Below, piece after piece: positions 1 to 5,397 of a stretch of 5,397 bases of DNA. Position 1 is the stretch's first letter. Each line of letters starts with the position of its first letter. This DNA comes from Actinomycetota bacterium (GTDB lineage Bacteria; Actinomycetota; Actinomycetes; Nanopelagicales; Nanopelagicaceae). Position numbers and translations under genes: made by a program. The notes beneath the pieces were generated by a model that saw only the letters and a program-made list of their open reading frames with translations, had not been told where the DNA came from and searched no databases. Location: positions 1-5,397 of the forward strand of contig WLCY01000047.1 in NCBI GenBank assembly GCA_009705075.1, read 5' to 3'.

Positions 1-135
<135 letters not shown>

Positions 136-142
136 CCTGCCG

Positions 143-1111
143 ATGCAGATGGCGGAAGGTATTGCTAGAGTTTTAGACATGAGCGAGGACGATGATTCAA
201 CAGAAGATATTGTCACCGAGGAGATGCTCTGGGAGCGAATTCCAGAGGTTCAAGGTCTAGATCGAGCAAATACTTTTTATGAATTAAGCGCACGTATTTA
301 TGCCCGAGGTCAATATGACGAAGCGCTTGCGCTCGCCGAAACTGCTCGAGATATTTACGCCGAACTTGGAACCGTAGTTCCATCTGATGGTTTAGCGCAG
401 GCCTATTCGGCGATTGGTTATAACTTAAATCAATTGAAGCGCATGAGCGAAGCAGCTACTGCAATGAGCAAGGCAGTTGCGCTACTTCGAGAATCTAAAT
501 CTCCACTCGCAATTGATTTAGCTTGCACTCTTGGAGAATGGTGGTTTTCTTCGAAGGAGTATGAGAAAACTATTGAATGCATGACTGAATGCGTGCAAGA
601 ACATTTAGTAGATGGCAATGACAGTGGCGCTGCAAATGATTTACATCTAATAGGTTGCGCACAACGAGAACTGAAGAATTATGGCGAAGCGCTAGAGTCT
701 TTTCAAGAAGCAAGAATACTCTTTAAGAAGTTGAAAGAAGTTATCAATGTAGCCAGATGCGATCAGAAAATTGCGCATTGTTTAATTGAAATTGGTGATG
801 GTGAAGGTGCGATTACCGCCGCACAAAAATCTCTAGATGTATTCATTACTGCGCACGATCACTATCGTGAGACTTATTCGTTATTTGAATTAGCCAAAGC
901 ACAAATAGTTGCGGGACAAGGTGAAGAGGGTCTAAATACCTTTGATCGGGTTCTTGAAATAGCAACCGATAGTGAGAGTAAAGATTTTGAATTTATTCTA
1001 GAAATCGAGGGCCGAATGGCTGACGTTCTTGAAACTCTCGGCCGAGTTGATGAAGCTGAAGAAATTCGCCGGCGGATTGCTGCCGTTGAGGATGTAATAA
1101 AAGAAGATTAG
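143..1111 (+). CDS. Tetratricopeptide-repeat protein of unknown function
   Basis: A 322-residue soluble, acidic protein with no signal peptide or membrane segment. After an acidic N-terminus (residues about 14-30), it is built almost wholly of about seven helix-turn-helix hairpins at roughly 40-residue spacing. They begin near residues 39, 84, 123, 162, 200, 242 and 282. Each shows the TPR pattern of small residues (A/G) in helix A and a Y/A-rich helix B, for example YARGQYDEALALAE and LKNYGEALESFQEA. The long repeat period resembles the TPR_12 / kinesin-light-chain style. TPR arrays bind partner proteins or peptides; no catalytic domain is fused, so the partner cannot be read from the sequence. 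It is transcribed divergently from guaB1 and overlaps the methyltransferase gene by 4 bases at its 3' end. The start is uncertain. ATG143 has TATACC 7 bases upstream. ATG179 (residue 13, beginning MSEDDDSTED) has the better -10 box TAGAGT at exact leaderless spacing and would give 310 residues. No Shine-Dalgarno precedes either. Confidence 0.85.
   Translation: MQMAEGIARVLDMSEDDDSTEDIVTEEMLWERIPEVQGLDRANTFYELSARIYARGQYDEALALAETARDIYAELGTVVPSDGLAQAYSAIGYNLNQLKRMSEAATAMSKAVALLRESKSPLAIDLACTLGEWWFSSKEYEKTIECMTECVQEHLVDGNDSGAANDLHLIGCAQRELKNYGEALESFQEARILFKKLKEVINVARCDQKIAHCLIEIGDGEGAITAAQKSLDVFITAHDHYRETYSLFELAKAQIVAGQGEEGLNTFDRVLEIATDSESKDFEFILEIEGRMADVLETLGRVDEAEEIRRRIAAVEDVIKED
166..171 (+). 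promoter_or_regulatory. Alternative -10 box for a leaderless TPR start at 179
   Basis: TAGAGT fits TANNNT and is followed by 7 bases and then the in-frame ATG at 179, the spacing at which transcription would start on the A of the ATG. No clear -35 box is present at about 143-148. If it is used, the first 12 codons after ATG143 are not translated. Confidence 0.35.
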
Positions 1112-1743
1112 TTATTTAAGTGCTGCATTGCCCAGGCGTACATAGCAATTGCACCTGCCGCAGATGCATTCATGGATCTTGTTGAGCCGTACTGCCTGAT
1201 TGCCAACACGGTTTCGCAAATATCAACCGCTTCATCTGACATACCGGCGCCTTCTTGTCCGAAGAAGAGAACACATTTACTAGGAAGTTCGGTCTTCTCT
1301 AACTCTTTTGAAATTGGCAGATTATCTATTCCGATTATTGGCACACCATTTTCGTTGCACCAAATTTTGAAATCAGCGACCGTTGGATGGTGAAGAACGT
1401 GAAGGTATTTATCCGTAACCATAGCGCCACGTTTATTCCAGTCACGTTTTCCTACGATGTGAACTTTAGAAACATTGAAGGCATTTGCAGTTCTTACAAC
1501 TGAACCAATATTTAAATCATGTTGCCAATTTTCAATGGCAATCTGCAGATCATGACGTTTAGTATCTAGATCAGCGACAATTGCTTCAACGCTCCAGTAA
1601 CGATAATGATCTAGAACATTTCTGCGATCTCCGTTTGCCAAAAGCTCCGGGTCAAAATGTTTCTCTGTTGGCCAAGGCGTTGGATGAGGACCAACGCCGA
1701 CCACTGGATAGAATTCACCAGGTCCAATTTCTGCGGTAGTCAT
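1108..1743 (-). CDS. SpoU/TrmH-family RNA 2'-O-methyltransferase (SPOUT class)
   Basis: A 211-residue, probably cytosolic enzyme expected to transfer a methyl group from S-adenosylmethionine to a ribose 2'-OH in rRNA or tRNA. The target cannot be named from sequence. With residue 1 at the ATG at 1743, the three SpoU motifs are present. Motif 1 is NIGSVVRTANAF (78-89) with N78 and R84. Motif 2 is FFGQEGAGMS (160-169) with E164. Motif 3 is IRQYGSTRSMNASAAGAIAMY without its final Y (from 182), with S190 and N192 in the SAM-binding knot. Motif 3 has SMNAS where TrmH enzymes usually have SLNVS. About 75 residues with a Pro-rich opening (GVGPHPTPWP) precede motif 1 and form a family-specific N-terminal part. 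The frame opens further to a TTG at 1749, but TAATGT sits 6 bases before ATG1743 and overlaps the region between, so ATG1743 is preferred. The stop codon overlaps that of the TPR gene by 4 bases. Confidence 0.9.
   Translation of the reverse strand: MTTAEIGPGEFYPVVGVGPHPTPWPTEKHFDPELLANGDRRNVLDHYRYWSVEAIVADLDTKRHDLQIAIENWQHDLNIGSVVRTANAFNVSKVHIVGKRDWNKRGAMVTDKYLHVLHHPTVADFKIWCNENGVPIIGIDNLPISKELEKTELPSKCVLFFGQEGAGMSDEAVDICETVLAIRQYGSTRSMNASAAGAIAMYAWAMQHLNN
1709..1714 (+). promoter_or_regulatory. Tentative -10 box for the eamA-dac-ctaB operon
   Basis: TAGAAT is the best -10-like hexamer upstream of the transporter gene. It lies inside the 5' end of the oppositely oriented methyltransferase gene and would start transcription near 1721, leaving a leader of about 47 bases that includes the Shine-Dalgarno. 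No good -35 box accompanies it, so this is weak. The gap between the two genes (1744-1767) is too short to hold a full promoter, which is why the promoter is sought here. Confidence 0.22.
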
Positions 1744-1749
1744 ACCCAA

Positions 1750-1755
1750 ACATTA
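1750..1755 (-). promoter_or_regulatory. -10 box for the leaderless methyltransferase mRNA
   Basis: The minus strand reads TAATGT at 1755-1750, then six bases, then ATG at 1743. With the final T at -7, position +1 falls exactly on the A of the ATG. There is no Shine-Dalgarno in the six bases between. No convincing -35 box is seen; TTGCTT at 1776-1771 is only a partial match with a short 15-base spacer. Confidence 0.5.
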
Positions 1756-1762
1756 GGGGGAG
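1755..1762 (+). promoter_or_regulatory. Strong Shine-Dalgarno of the EamA transporter gene
   Basis: AGGGGGAG lies five bases before ATG1768. It decides the start at 1768 over the longer open frame that reaches back to 1657 through the methyltransferase gene. Its first base is shared with the -10 box of the methyltransferase on the other strand. The contrast with its neighbours, whose starts look leaderless, implies this mRNA has a real leader. Confidence 0.7.
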
Positions 1763-1767
1763 TTTGC

Positions 1768-2658
1768 ATGAAGCAAAAATCCTGGCTACCTATTTACTTA
1801 GCTCTTGGCTTGGTCTGGGGTTGCTCATTTATTTTCATCAAACTTGGGCTGGAGTTTTTAACCCCAATCGGCGTCGCATTTGGGCGATGCGCACTTGGTG
1901 CAATGGCCCTACTTTTAATTGCCAAAGTTCGAGGAGTTTCACTTCCTACTGATCGTAAAACCTGGTTTATTTTGTGGATTGTTTCGCTACTGCTCAATGT
2001 ATTTCCAGGAATATTATTTGCCTTTGCTGAGCAACGAGTTACAACAGTTCTTGCCGGAATCATCAATGCCTGCACACCACTTTCCACCCTTATTTTTATT
2101 CTCTTCGTTTTTAGATCTGAAAAAATTGCCAAACATCAGATTATTGGTTTGATTCTGGGAGGCACTGGTGTTCTAGTTGTTCTTGGGATTTGGAAGGGCA
2201 TTGGCTCAAATTCTGCAGTAGGTGCAGTTGCTCTTCTCGCCGCAATCACTTGCTATGGCCTCTCATTCCCAATTATCAAGAAGTATTTAACTCCGCTAAA
2301 TTTGCGAGCCGAAGCTCTAGCCGCGAGCCAAGTCACGGCAGCAGCGGCAACGCTTTTACCTTTCTATTTAATTGATGGAATTGCGGAAGATGAGTATCGG
2401 CTGGGACCAATTCTCGCAATGATTGCACTTGGCGTTTTTGGTAGTGGAATTGCCTATATTTGGAATTTCCAAATAGTAGAGCGAGCCGGAAGTTCAATCG
2501 CGAGTTCGGTAACTTACCTAACCCCTGTCGTTGCGGTTTTTGTAGGCTGGATTTTCTTGGGAGAACACATCTCATGGCATGAGCCAGTAGGCGGTGTGAT
2601 TGTTCTCTTAGGTGCTGCTACATCGCAAGGAAGATTTAAAAAGAAATTAACGGCATAA
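1768..2658 (+). CDS. EamA-family (DMT superfamily) membrane transporter
   Basis: A 296-residue integral membrane protein made of two EamA repeats (about residues 8-140 and 150-288) with about ten hydrophobic helices. Typical features include WGCSFIFIK in the first helix (17-25), the conserved RCALGAM region after it (40-46), AEQR (87-90) at the end of helix 3, and NACTPLSTLIF (100-110) in helix 4. GLILGGTGVLVVLG (127-140) forms helix 5. The second repeat echoes these with CYGLSFPIIKK, SSVTYLTPVVAVFVGWIFLGE and GGVIVLLGAA. Family members export amino acids, metabolites or drugs, or import nucleotides and other solutes; the substrate cannot be inferred. The C-terminus ends in a basic tail (GRFKKKLTA). 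ATG1768 is chosen because of the AGGGGGAG ribosome site and because the first helix begins at once. It is the first of three + strand genes with almost no gap between them. Confidence 0.9.
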   Translation: MKQKSWLPIYLALGLVWGCSFIFIKLGLEFLTPIGVAFGRCALGAMALLLIAKVRGVSLPTDRKTWFILWIVSLLLNVFPGILFAFAEQRVTTVLAGIINACTPLSTLIFILFVFRSEKIAKHQIIGLILGGTGVLVVLGIWKGIGSNSAVGAVALLAAITCYGLSFPIIKKYLTPLNLRAEALAASQVTAAAATLLPFYLIDGIAEDEYRLGPILAMIALGVFGSGIAYIWNFQIVERAGSSIASSVTYLTPVVAVFVGWIFLGEHISWHEPVGGVIVLLGAATSQGRFKKKLTA

Positions 2659-2665
2659 TTTGAGA

Positions 2666-3793
2666 GTGCGCAAATTCTTAGCTATTCAACTGGTGATTGC
2701 GCTTTCAATGATTACCGCAATTCCTGCAAATGCACTTAACGTTCCTAAGTCATTCGAAGAATTTGCAAAATCATCCGCTCTTGCAGATCCTGGGATTTTG
2801 GTAATTGACCCAATTAGTCAGACGGAAATCTTTGAAAGTAGCGCTGATATTCCAAGAGCCCCGGCGTCAATTTTGAAACTAATTTCATCCGTGACGGCTA
2901 TCAGAGCATTTGGGCAAGATCGAACTTTCAAAACTTCTATAAGCACAACATCTGACCCGCAGCGATTTATTCTTCTTGGTGAATACGATCCCTGGTTAAC
3001 GACGAGCCCTAGTTCGGCAAAGAAATTTCAAAGAGCACTCTCAACAAAATTGATAAACGCCATAAGTAGCACCGGCGCCGATCCCAAAGCGGTAACAATC
3101 GAATTTAATGGTCTCTTCACTAAAGATATTGAAAATCTTCAAACTTTCTATGGAAAGAATTTAAATTTTAAGCGAACAACAAAGGCTGATGTAAAAAACG
3201 TCTCGGGTTTAACTCCCCTTGCCGAAGTTTCATCTCCACCGCTGAATGAAATTATTGAATTCACCTTGCTCTGGAGTGATAACACTTTGGCAGATCGCCT
3301 GGCCAGAAATGCCGCTGATGAATTAGGTTTCACGCGCGATAGTGATGGAATGAATCTGGCATTTCAAGAAACTCTGCAGCAGTTAGGTGTCTATTCAAAA
3401 GGGCTAGATGTAAAGGATGGCAGCGGTCTTTCCCATGATGACCGAGTCTCTGCAAGAACAATTGCGGAACTGCTTTGGAAGATAAGAAACGAACCAGAAT
3501 TTTATCCAGTTTATGCCGGCCTACCCGTTGCAGGAGAATCTGGAACTTTAAAGGATCGCTTTAAGAAATCAGGGAAGGCGGCAGCTGGGTTAGTTAAAGC
3601 GAAAACTGGTTGGATAAATACATCTGTAACTCTGGCTGGCTATGTTGAAGTTGGCGATAATGAATATGTATTTGCCGTAATTGCCAATAAAGTAACGCCA
3701 ACCGAGAAGTCACGAGATTTGGCAAGAAAAACAATTGACAAGATGTTGGCGACAGTGGCCAAGCCTGCAGAAGTTGAGTTAGAAGGCCAATGA
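2666..3793 (+). CDS. Secreted D-alanyl-D-alanine carboxypeptidase, PBP4 family (peptidase S13)
   Basis: A penicillin-binding serine peptidase acting outside the membrane on peptidoglycan stem peptides, removing the last D-Ala and possibly cutting cross-links. Residue numbers count from GTG2666 (375 residues). A signal peptide is clear: MRKF, a hydrophobic stretch LAIQLVIALSMITAI and an AxA-type site near PANA-LN (about residue 23). No lipobox is present, so it should be released or held non-covalently. The three active-site motifs are SILK (68-71, nucleophile S68), SDN (204-206) and KTG (313-315). DGSGLSHDDRVS, the family hallmark between SDN and KTG, is at about 251-262. At 375 residues it is shorter than E. 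coli DacB (about 477), so the domains inserted between SxxK and SxN are reduced. The first insert has GEYDPWL where GGGDPxL is usual. The start is GTG2666 or TTG2660; GTG is preferred as the commoner codon. Either lies within 8 bases of the transporter stop, so translational coupling is likely. Confidence 0.9.
   Translation: MRKFLAIQLVIALSMITAIPANALNVPKSFEEFAKSSALADPGILVIDPISQTEIFESSADIPRAPASILKLISSVTAIRAFGQDRTFKTSISTTSDPQRFILLGEYDPWLTTSPSSAKKFQRALSTKLINAISSTGADPKAVTIEFNGLFTKDIENLQTFYGKNLNFKRTTKADVKNVSGLTPLAEVSSPPLNEIIEFTLLWSDNTLADRLARNAADELGFTRDSDGMNLAFQETLQQLGVYSKGLDVKDGSGLSHDDRVSARTIAELLWKIRNEPEFYPVYAGLPVAGESGTLKDRFKKSGKAAAGLVKAKTGWINTSVTLAGYVEVGDNEYVFAVIANKVTPTEKSRDLARKTIDKMLATVAKPAEVELEGQ
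3781..3786 (+). promoter_or_regulatory. Shine-Dalgarno of ctaB inside the end of the carboxypeptidase gene
   Basis: AGAAGG lies 8 bases before the ATG at 3795 and within the last codons of the upstream gene. With the single-base gap between the stop codon and this ATG, it supports co-transcription and a firm ctaB start. Confidence 0.6.
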
Positions 3794-3794
3794 A

Positions 3795-4667
3795 ATGAGC
3801 AACTCAAAAATTACACCTTACATCGCACTCATGAAATTACGGGTAGTCGAGCTCTTATTAGTTACAACTCTTCCGGCGCTTTTTCTTGCAGCAAAGGGCG
3901 TGCCTCCACTGGGTTTAACACTTGCAACCCTAATTGGCGGAACTCTTGCTGCCGGCGCATCAAATGCATTTAATATGATTATCGAAGTAGATTCAGATCG
4001 CTTAATGATTAGAACTGCAAAACGGCCAATCGTAACTGGAGCTGTTACCGAGACGCAGGCTTTTATCTTTGCATCTGCCTTGACCATTATTTCGTTATCA
4101 ATATTCTCTATATATACAACGTTGTGGGCAACAGTCTTAACCGCTGCAGCAATTGTGTTCTACGTATTTGGTTACACCATTGGCTTAAAACGTAGAACTT
4201 CACAGAATATTGTTTGGGGCGGAATTGCAGGTTGCATGCCAGTCTTAATTGGTTGGGCAGCAATAACAAATTCACTCTCGCTCACAGCATGGCTATTTTT
4301 CTTAGTCATATTTTTCTGGACACCGCCACATTTCTGGGCGCTAGCAATTAAATATCGAGATGATTATGAAGCTGCTGGAATTCCAATGTTGCCAGTTGTC
4401 GCATCAATTAAATCAGTTGAAAAGCAGATGTGGTTTCATACCATCGGAATGGTCTTAGCTTCACTTGGCGTAAATTGGAGTGAAGGGCTGCCATGGTGGT
4501 GCTGGGTCATAACAATTTTGATAGCGCTTGGCTTTGGGCTTGAACTGCTTAAGATTGATGGACCTGATTCAAATAAGGCTGCCGCAAAGTTATTTCAATG
4601 GTCAATTACTTATTTGAGTGTTTATTCATTGCTGCTAGTTATCGCAGCGCTTGTTGTAAATCCTTAA
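3795..4667 (+). CDS. ctaB: Protoheme IX farnesyltransferase (heme O synthase)
   Basis: A 290-residue polytopic membrane enzyme of the UbiA prenyltransferase family. It joins farnesyl diphosphate to protoheme IX to make heme O, the precursor of heme A for cytochrome c oxidase. The first Asp-rich motif lies in NAFNMIIEVDSDRLMIRT (57-74), followed by KRPIVTG (76-82). YTIGLKRRTSQNIVWGG (127-143) and AGCMPVLIGW (145-154) are the conserved central CtaB segments. WTPPHFWALA (175-184) and KYRDDYEAAGIPMLP (186-200) form the second Asp-rich region. Length and order are normal for the family, with about eight or nine hydrophobic segments. One oddity is E64 where the family usually has the first Asp of the NxxxDxDxD-like motif; D66 and D68 are kept. 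The ATG follows the carboxypeptidase stop by one base and has AGAAGG upstream, so it is read as the third gene of the operon. Its 3' end overlaps metZ on the other strand by 29 bases. Confidence 0.95.
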   Translation: MSNSKITPYIALMKLRVVELLLVTTLPALFLAAKGVPPLGLTLATLIGGTLAAGASNAFNMIIEVDSDRLMIRTAKRPIVTGAVTETQAFIFASALTIISLSIFSIYTTLWATVLTAAAIVFYVFGYTIGLKRRTSQNIVWGGIAGCMPVLIGWAAITNSLSLTAWLFFLVIFFWTPPHFWALAIKYRDDYEAAGIPMLPVVASIKSVEKQMWFHTIGMVLASLGVNWSEGLPWWCWVITILIALGFGLELLKIDGPDSNKAAAKLFQWSITYLSVYSLLLVIAALVVNP

Positions 4668-5397
4668 TTAGATCTGAAGAGTGCTCTAGCCCAATAGATA
4701 GGCGGGCAAGTGAATCGGTAATCCCCATTGATTCTCTGGTCGCCTCATCGAGTCTGCGGTGTGTAGTCGAGGCCGGGTGTGTGATTAGTGATTTGCTATC
4801 ACCCAGATTATTTGAAATATCTATAACTTTTAAGGCATCCATGAACTCAAATAACTTTGGGGTTCCTCCGGCTATTTCAAAACTTAAAGTTGTTCCTGCG
4901 CCAGACATCTGCCGCTGAGCGATTTCATAACCAGCGTGCGTCTTTAAACCAGGATAATTAACAGATTTAACCTTTGGTTGTTCTGCTAAAAATTCCGCAA
5001 CTACTTGGGCGCTCTCGTTCATTCTATTTACGCGCATCGCTAATGTTTCAAGAGATTTAACTAGGACCCAGGCGTTGAAGGCGCTAAGTGTTGGCCCGGT
5101 ATGTCGAACAAATGGATTCAAATATCCTTGAATGTAATCAAAGCTACCAAGAATTGCGCCACCCAAGACCCGGCCCTGTCCATCAATATGTTTCGTAGCG
5201 GAATACATAACTACATCAGCGCCATGAGTCAAAGGCTTCTGCAGTATCGGAGATGCCATCACATTATCAACGATTACCGTGGCCCCTACAGAATGTGCAA
5301 GGTCGCTAACCATTTTGAGATCAACAATTTCCAACATCGGGTTACTTGGAGTTTCAATGAAAACAACTTTAGTCTTCTCGCTTAGTGCCTTCTCCCA
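4639..5397 (-). CDS. metZ: O-succinylhomoserine sulfhydrylase (Cys/Met-metabolism PLP enzyme), C-terminal two-thirds
   Basis: The frame is open from the right edge, so the visible 252 residues (fragment numbering) lack an estimated 130-150 N-terminal residues; the true start is outside. PLP-family landmarks are clear: FIETPSNP (13-20), VIVDNVMASP (41-50) with the cofactor-binding D44, and YSATKHIDGQGRVLGG (65-80), in which K69 is the Schiff-base lysine. GPTLSAFNAWVLVKSLETL and PASTTHRRL near the C-terminus complete the fold. The IDGQGR sequence right after the lysine, together with GPTLSAFNAW, is typical of MetZ as opposed to cystathionine gamma-synthase (MetB) or MetY. MetZ makes homocysteine directly from an O-acylhomoserine (classically O-succinylhomoserine) and sulfide in the cytosol, so the cell can make methionine without cystathionine. 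The acyl group preferred cannot be settled from this fragment. The tail overlaps ctaB by 29 bases. Confidence 0.9.
   Translation of the reverse strand, partial: WEKALSEKTKVVFIETPSNPMLEIVDLKMVSDLAHSVGATVIVDNVMASPILQKPLTHGADVVMYSATKHIDGQGRVLGGAILGSFDYIQGYLNPFVRHTGPTLSAFNAWVLVKSLETLAMRVNRMNESAQVVAEFLAEQPKVKSVNYPGLKTHAGYEIAQRQMSGAGTTLSFEIAGGTPKLFEFMDALKVIDISNNLGDSKSLITHPASTTHRRLDEATRESMGITDSLARLSIGLEHSSDLIKDLQQALR

Noticed and set aside
430..618. Minus-strand open frame inside the TPR gene
   Set aside because: It has no family resemblance, no ribosome site and is antisense to a clear repeat protein; the same applies to the other short frames lying within the SpoU, transporter, peptidase, ctaB and metZ genes.
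1744..1749. TTG start at 1749 for the methyltransferase
   Set aside because: It would add two codons, but it sits directly against the TAATGT box, which points to transcription starting at the ATG at 1743.
1657..1767. Upstream extension of the EamA transporter frame by 37 codons
   Set aside because: It runs through the methyltransferase gene on the other strand, gives a non-hydrophobic Cys/Trp/Arg-rich leader unlike the family, and ignores the strong Shine-Dalgarno just before ATG1768.
2660..2665. TTG start at 2660 for the carboxypeptidase
   Set aside because: It is in frame and leaves a usable signal peptide, but GTG2666 is the commoner start codon and gives an equally good one. It remains possible.
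4631..4648. GCTGC / GCAGC hairpin near the end of ctaB as a terminator
   Set aside because: The stem is only 5 bp with an 8-base loop and no T run follows on either strand; it lies in coding sequence and is likely chance.

Overview
The window looks like a piece of a compact, moderately AT-rich actinobacterial chromosome. GC is in the low-to-mid 40s percent, judged from a few lines counted by hand. The actinobacterial signs are a GuaB1-type start of an IMPDH-family gene, TANNNT -10 boxes placed 6-8 bases before start codons (leaderless mRNA), and an MetZ-type sulfhydrylase. Intergenic space is almost absent and several genes overlap. A streamlined freshwater actinobacterium (acI / Nanopelagicales-like) fits best. 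That assignment is inference from style and gene content, not from a marker gene.

Layout, left to right. At 1-119 (-) lies the 5' end of guaB1, cut by the window edge. A short divergent control region (120-142) separates it from a tetratricopeptide-repeat protein of unknown function (143-1111, +). That gene meets a SpoU/TrmH-family RNA 2'-O-methyltransferase (1108-1743, -) tail to tail with a 4-base overlap. A second divergent gap of only 24 bases (1744-1767) leads into three tightly packed + strand genes: an EamA/DMT-family transporter (1768-2658), a secreted PBP4-type D-Ala-D-Ala carboxypeptidase (2666-3793) and the heme O synthase ctaB (3795-4667). These three very probably form one operon. 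Finally metZ (4639-5397, -) converges on ctaB with a 29-base tail overlap and runs off the right edge without its N-terminal part.

The genes belong to separate housekeeping processes: purine interconversion, RNA modification, solute export or import, peptidoglycan trimming, heme O synthesis for the terminal oxidase, and methionine synthesis by direct sulfhydrylation. They do not form one recognisable pathway. CtaB and the carboxypeptidase both act at the cell envelope, but their pairing may simply reflect genome compaction.

There is no stretch over 300 bases without a gene. I see no tRNA, rRNA, insertion sequence, CRISPR array, phage gene or convincing intrinsic terminator. I found no new multi-gene system. 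The points most worth a second look are the overlapping divergent leaderless promoters, the uncharacterised TPR protein beside guaB1, and a few family-motif substitutions.
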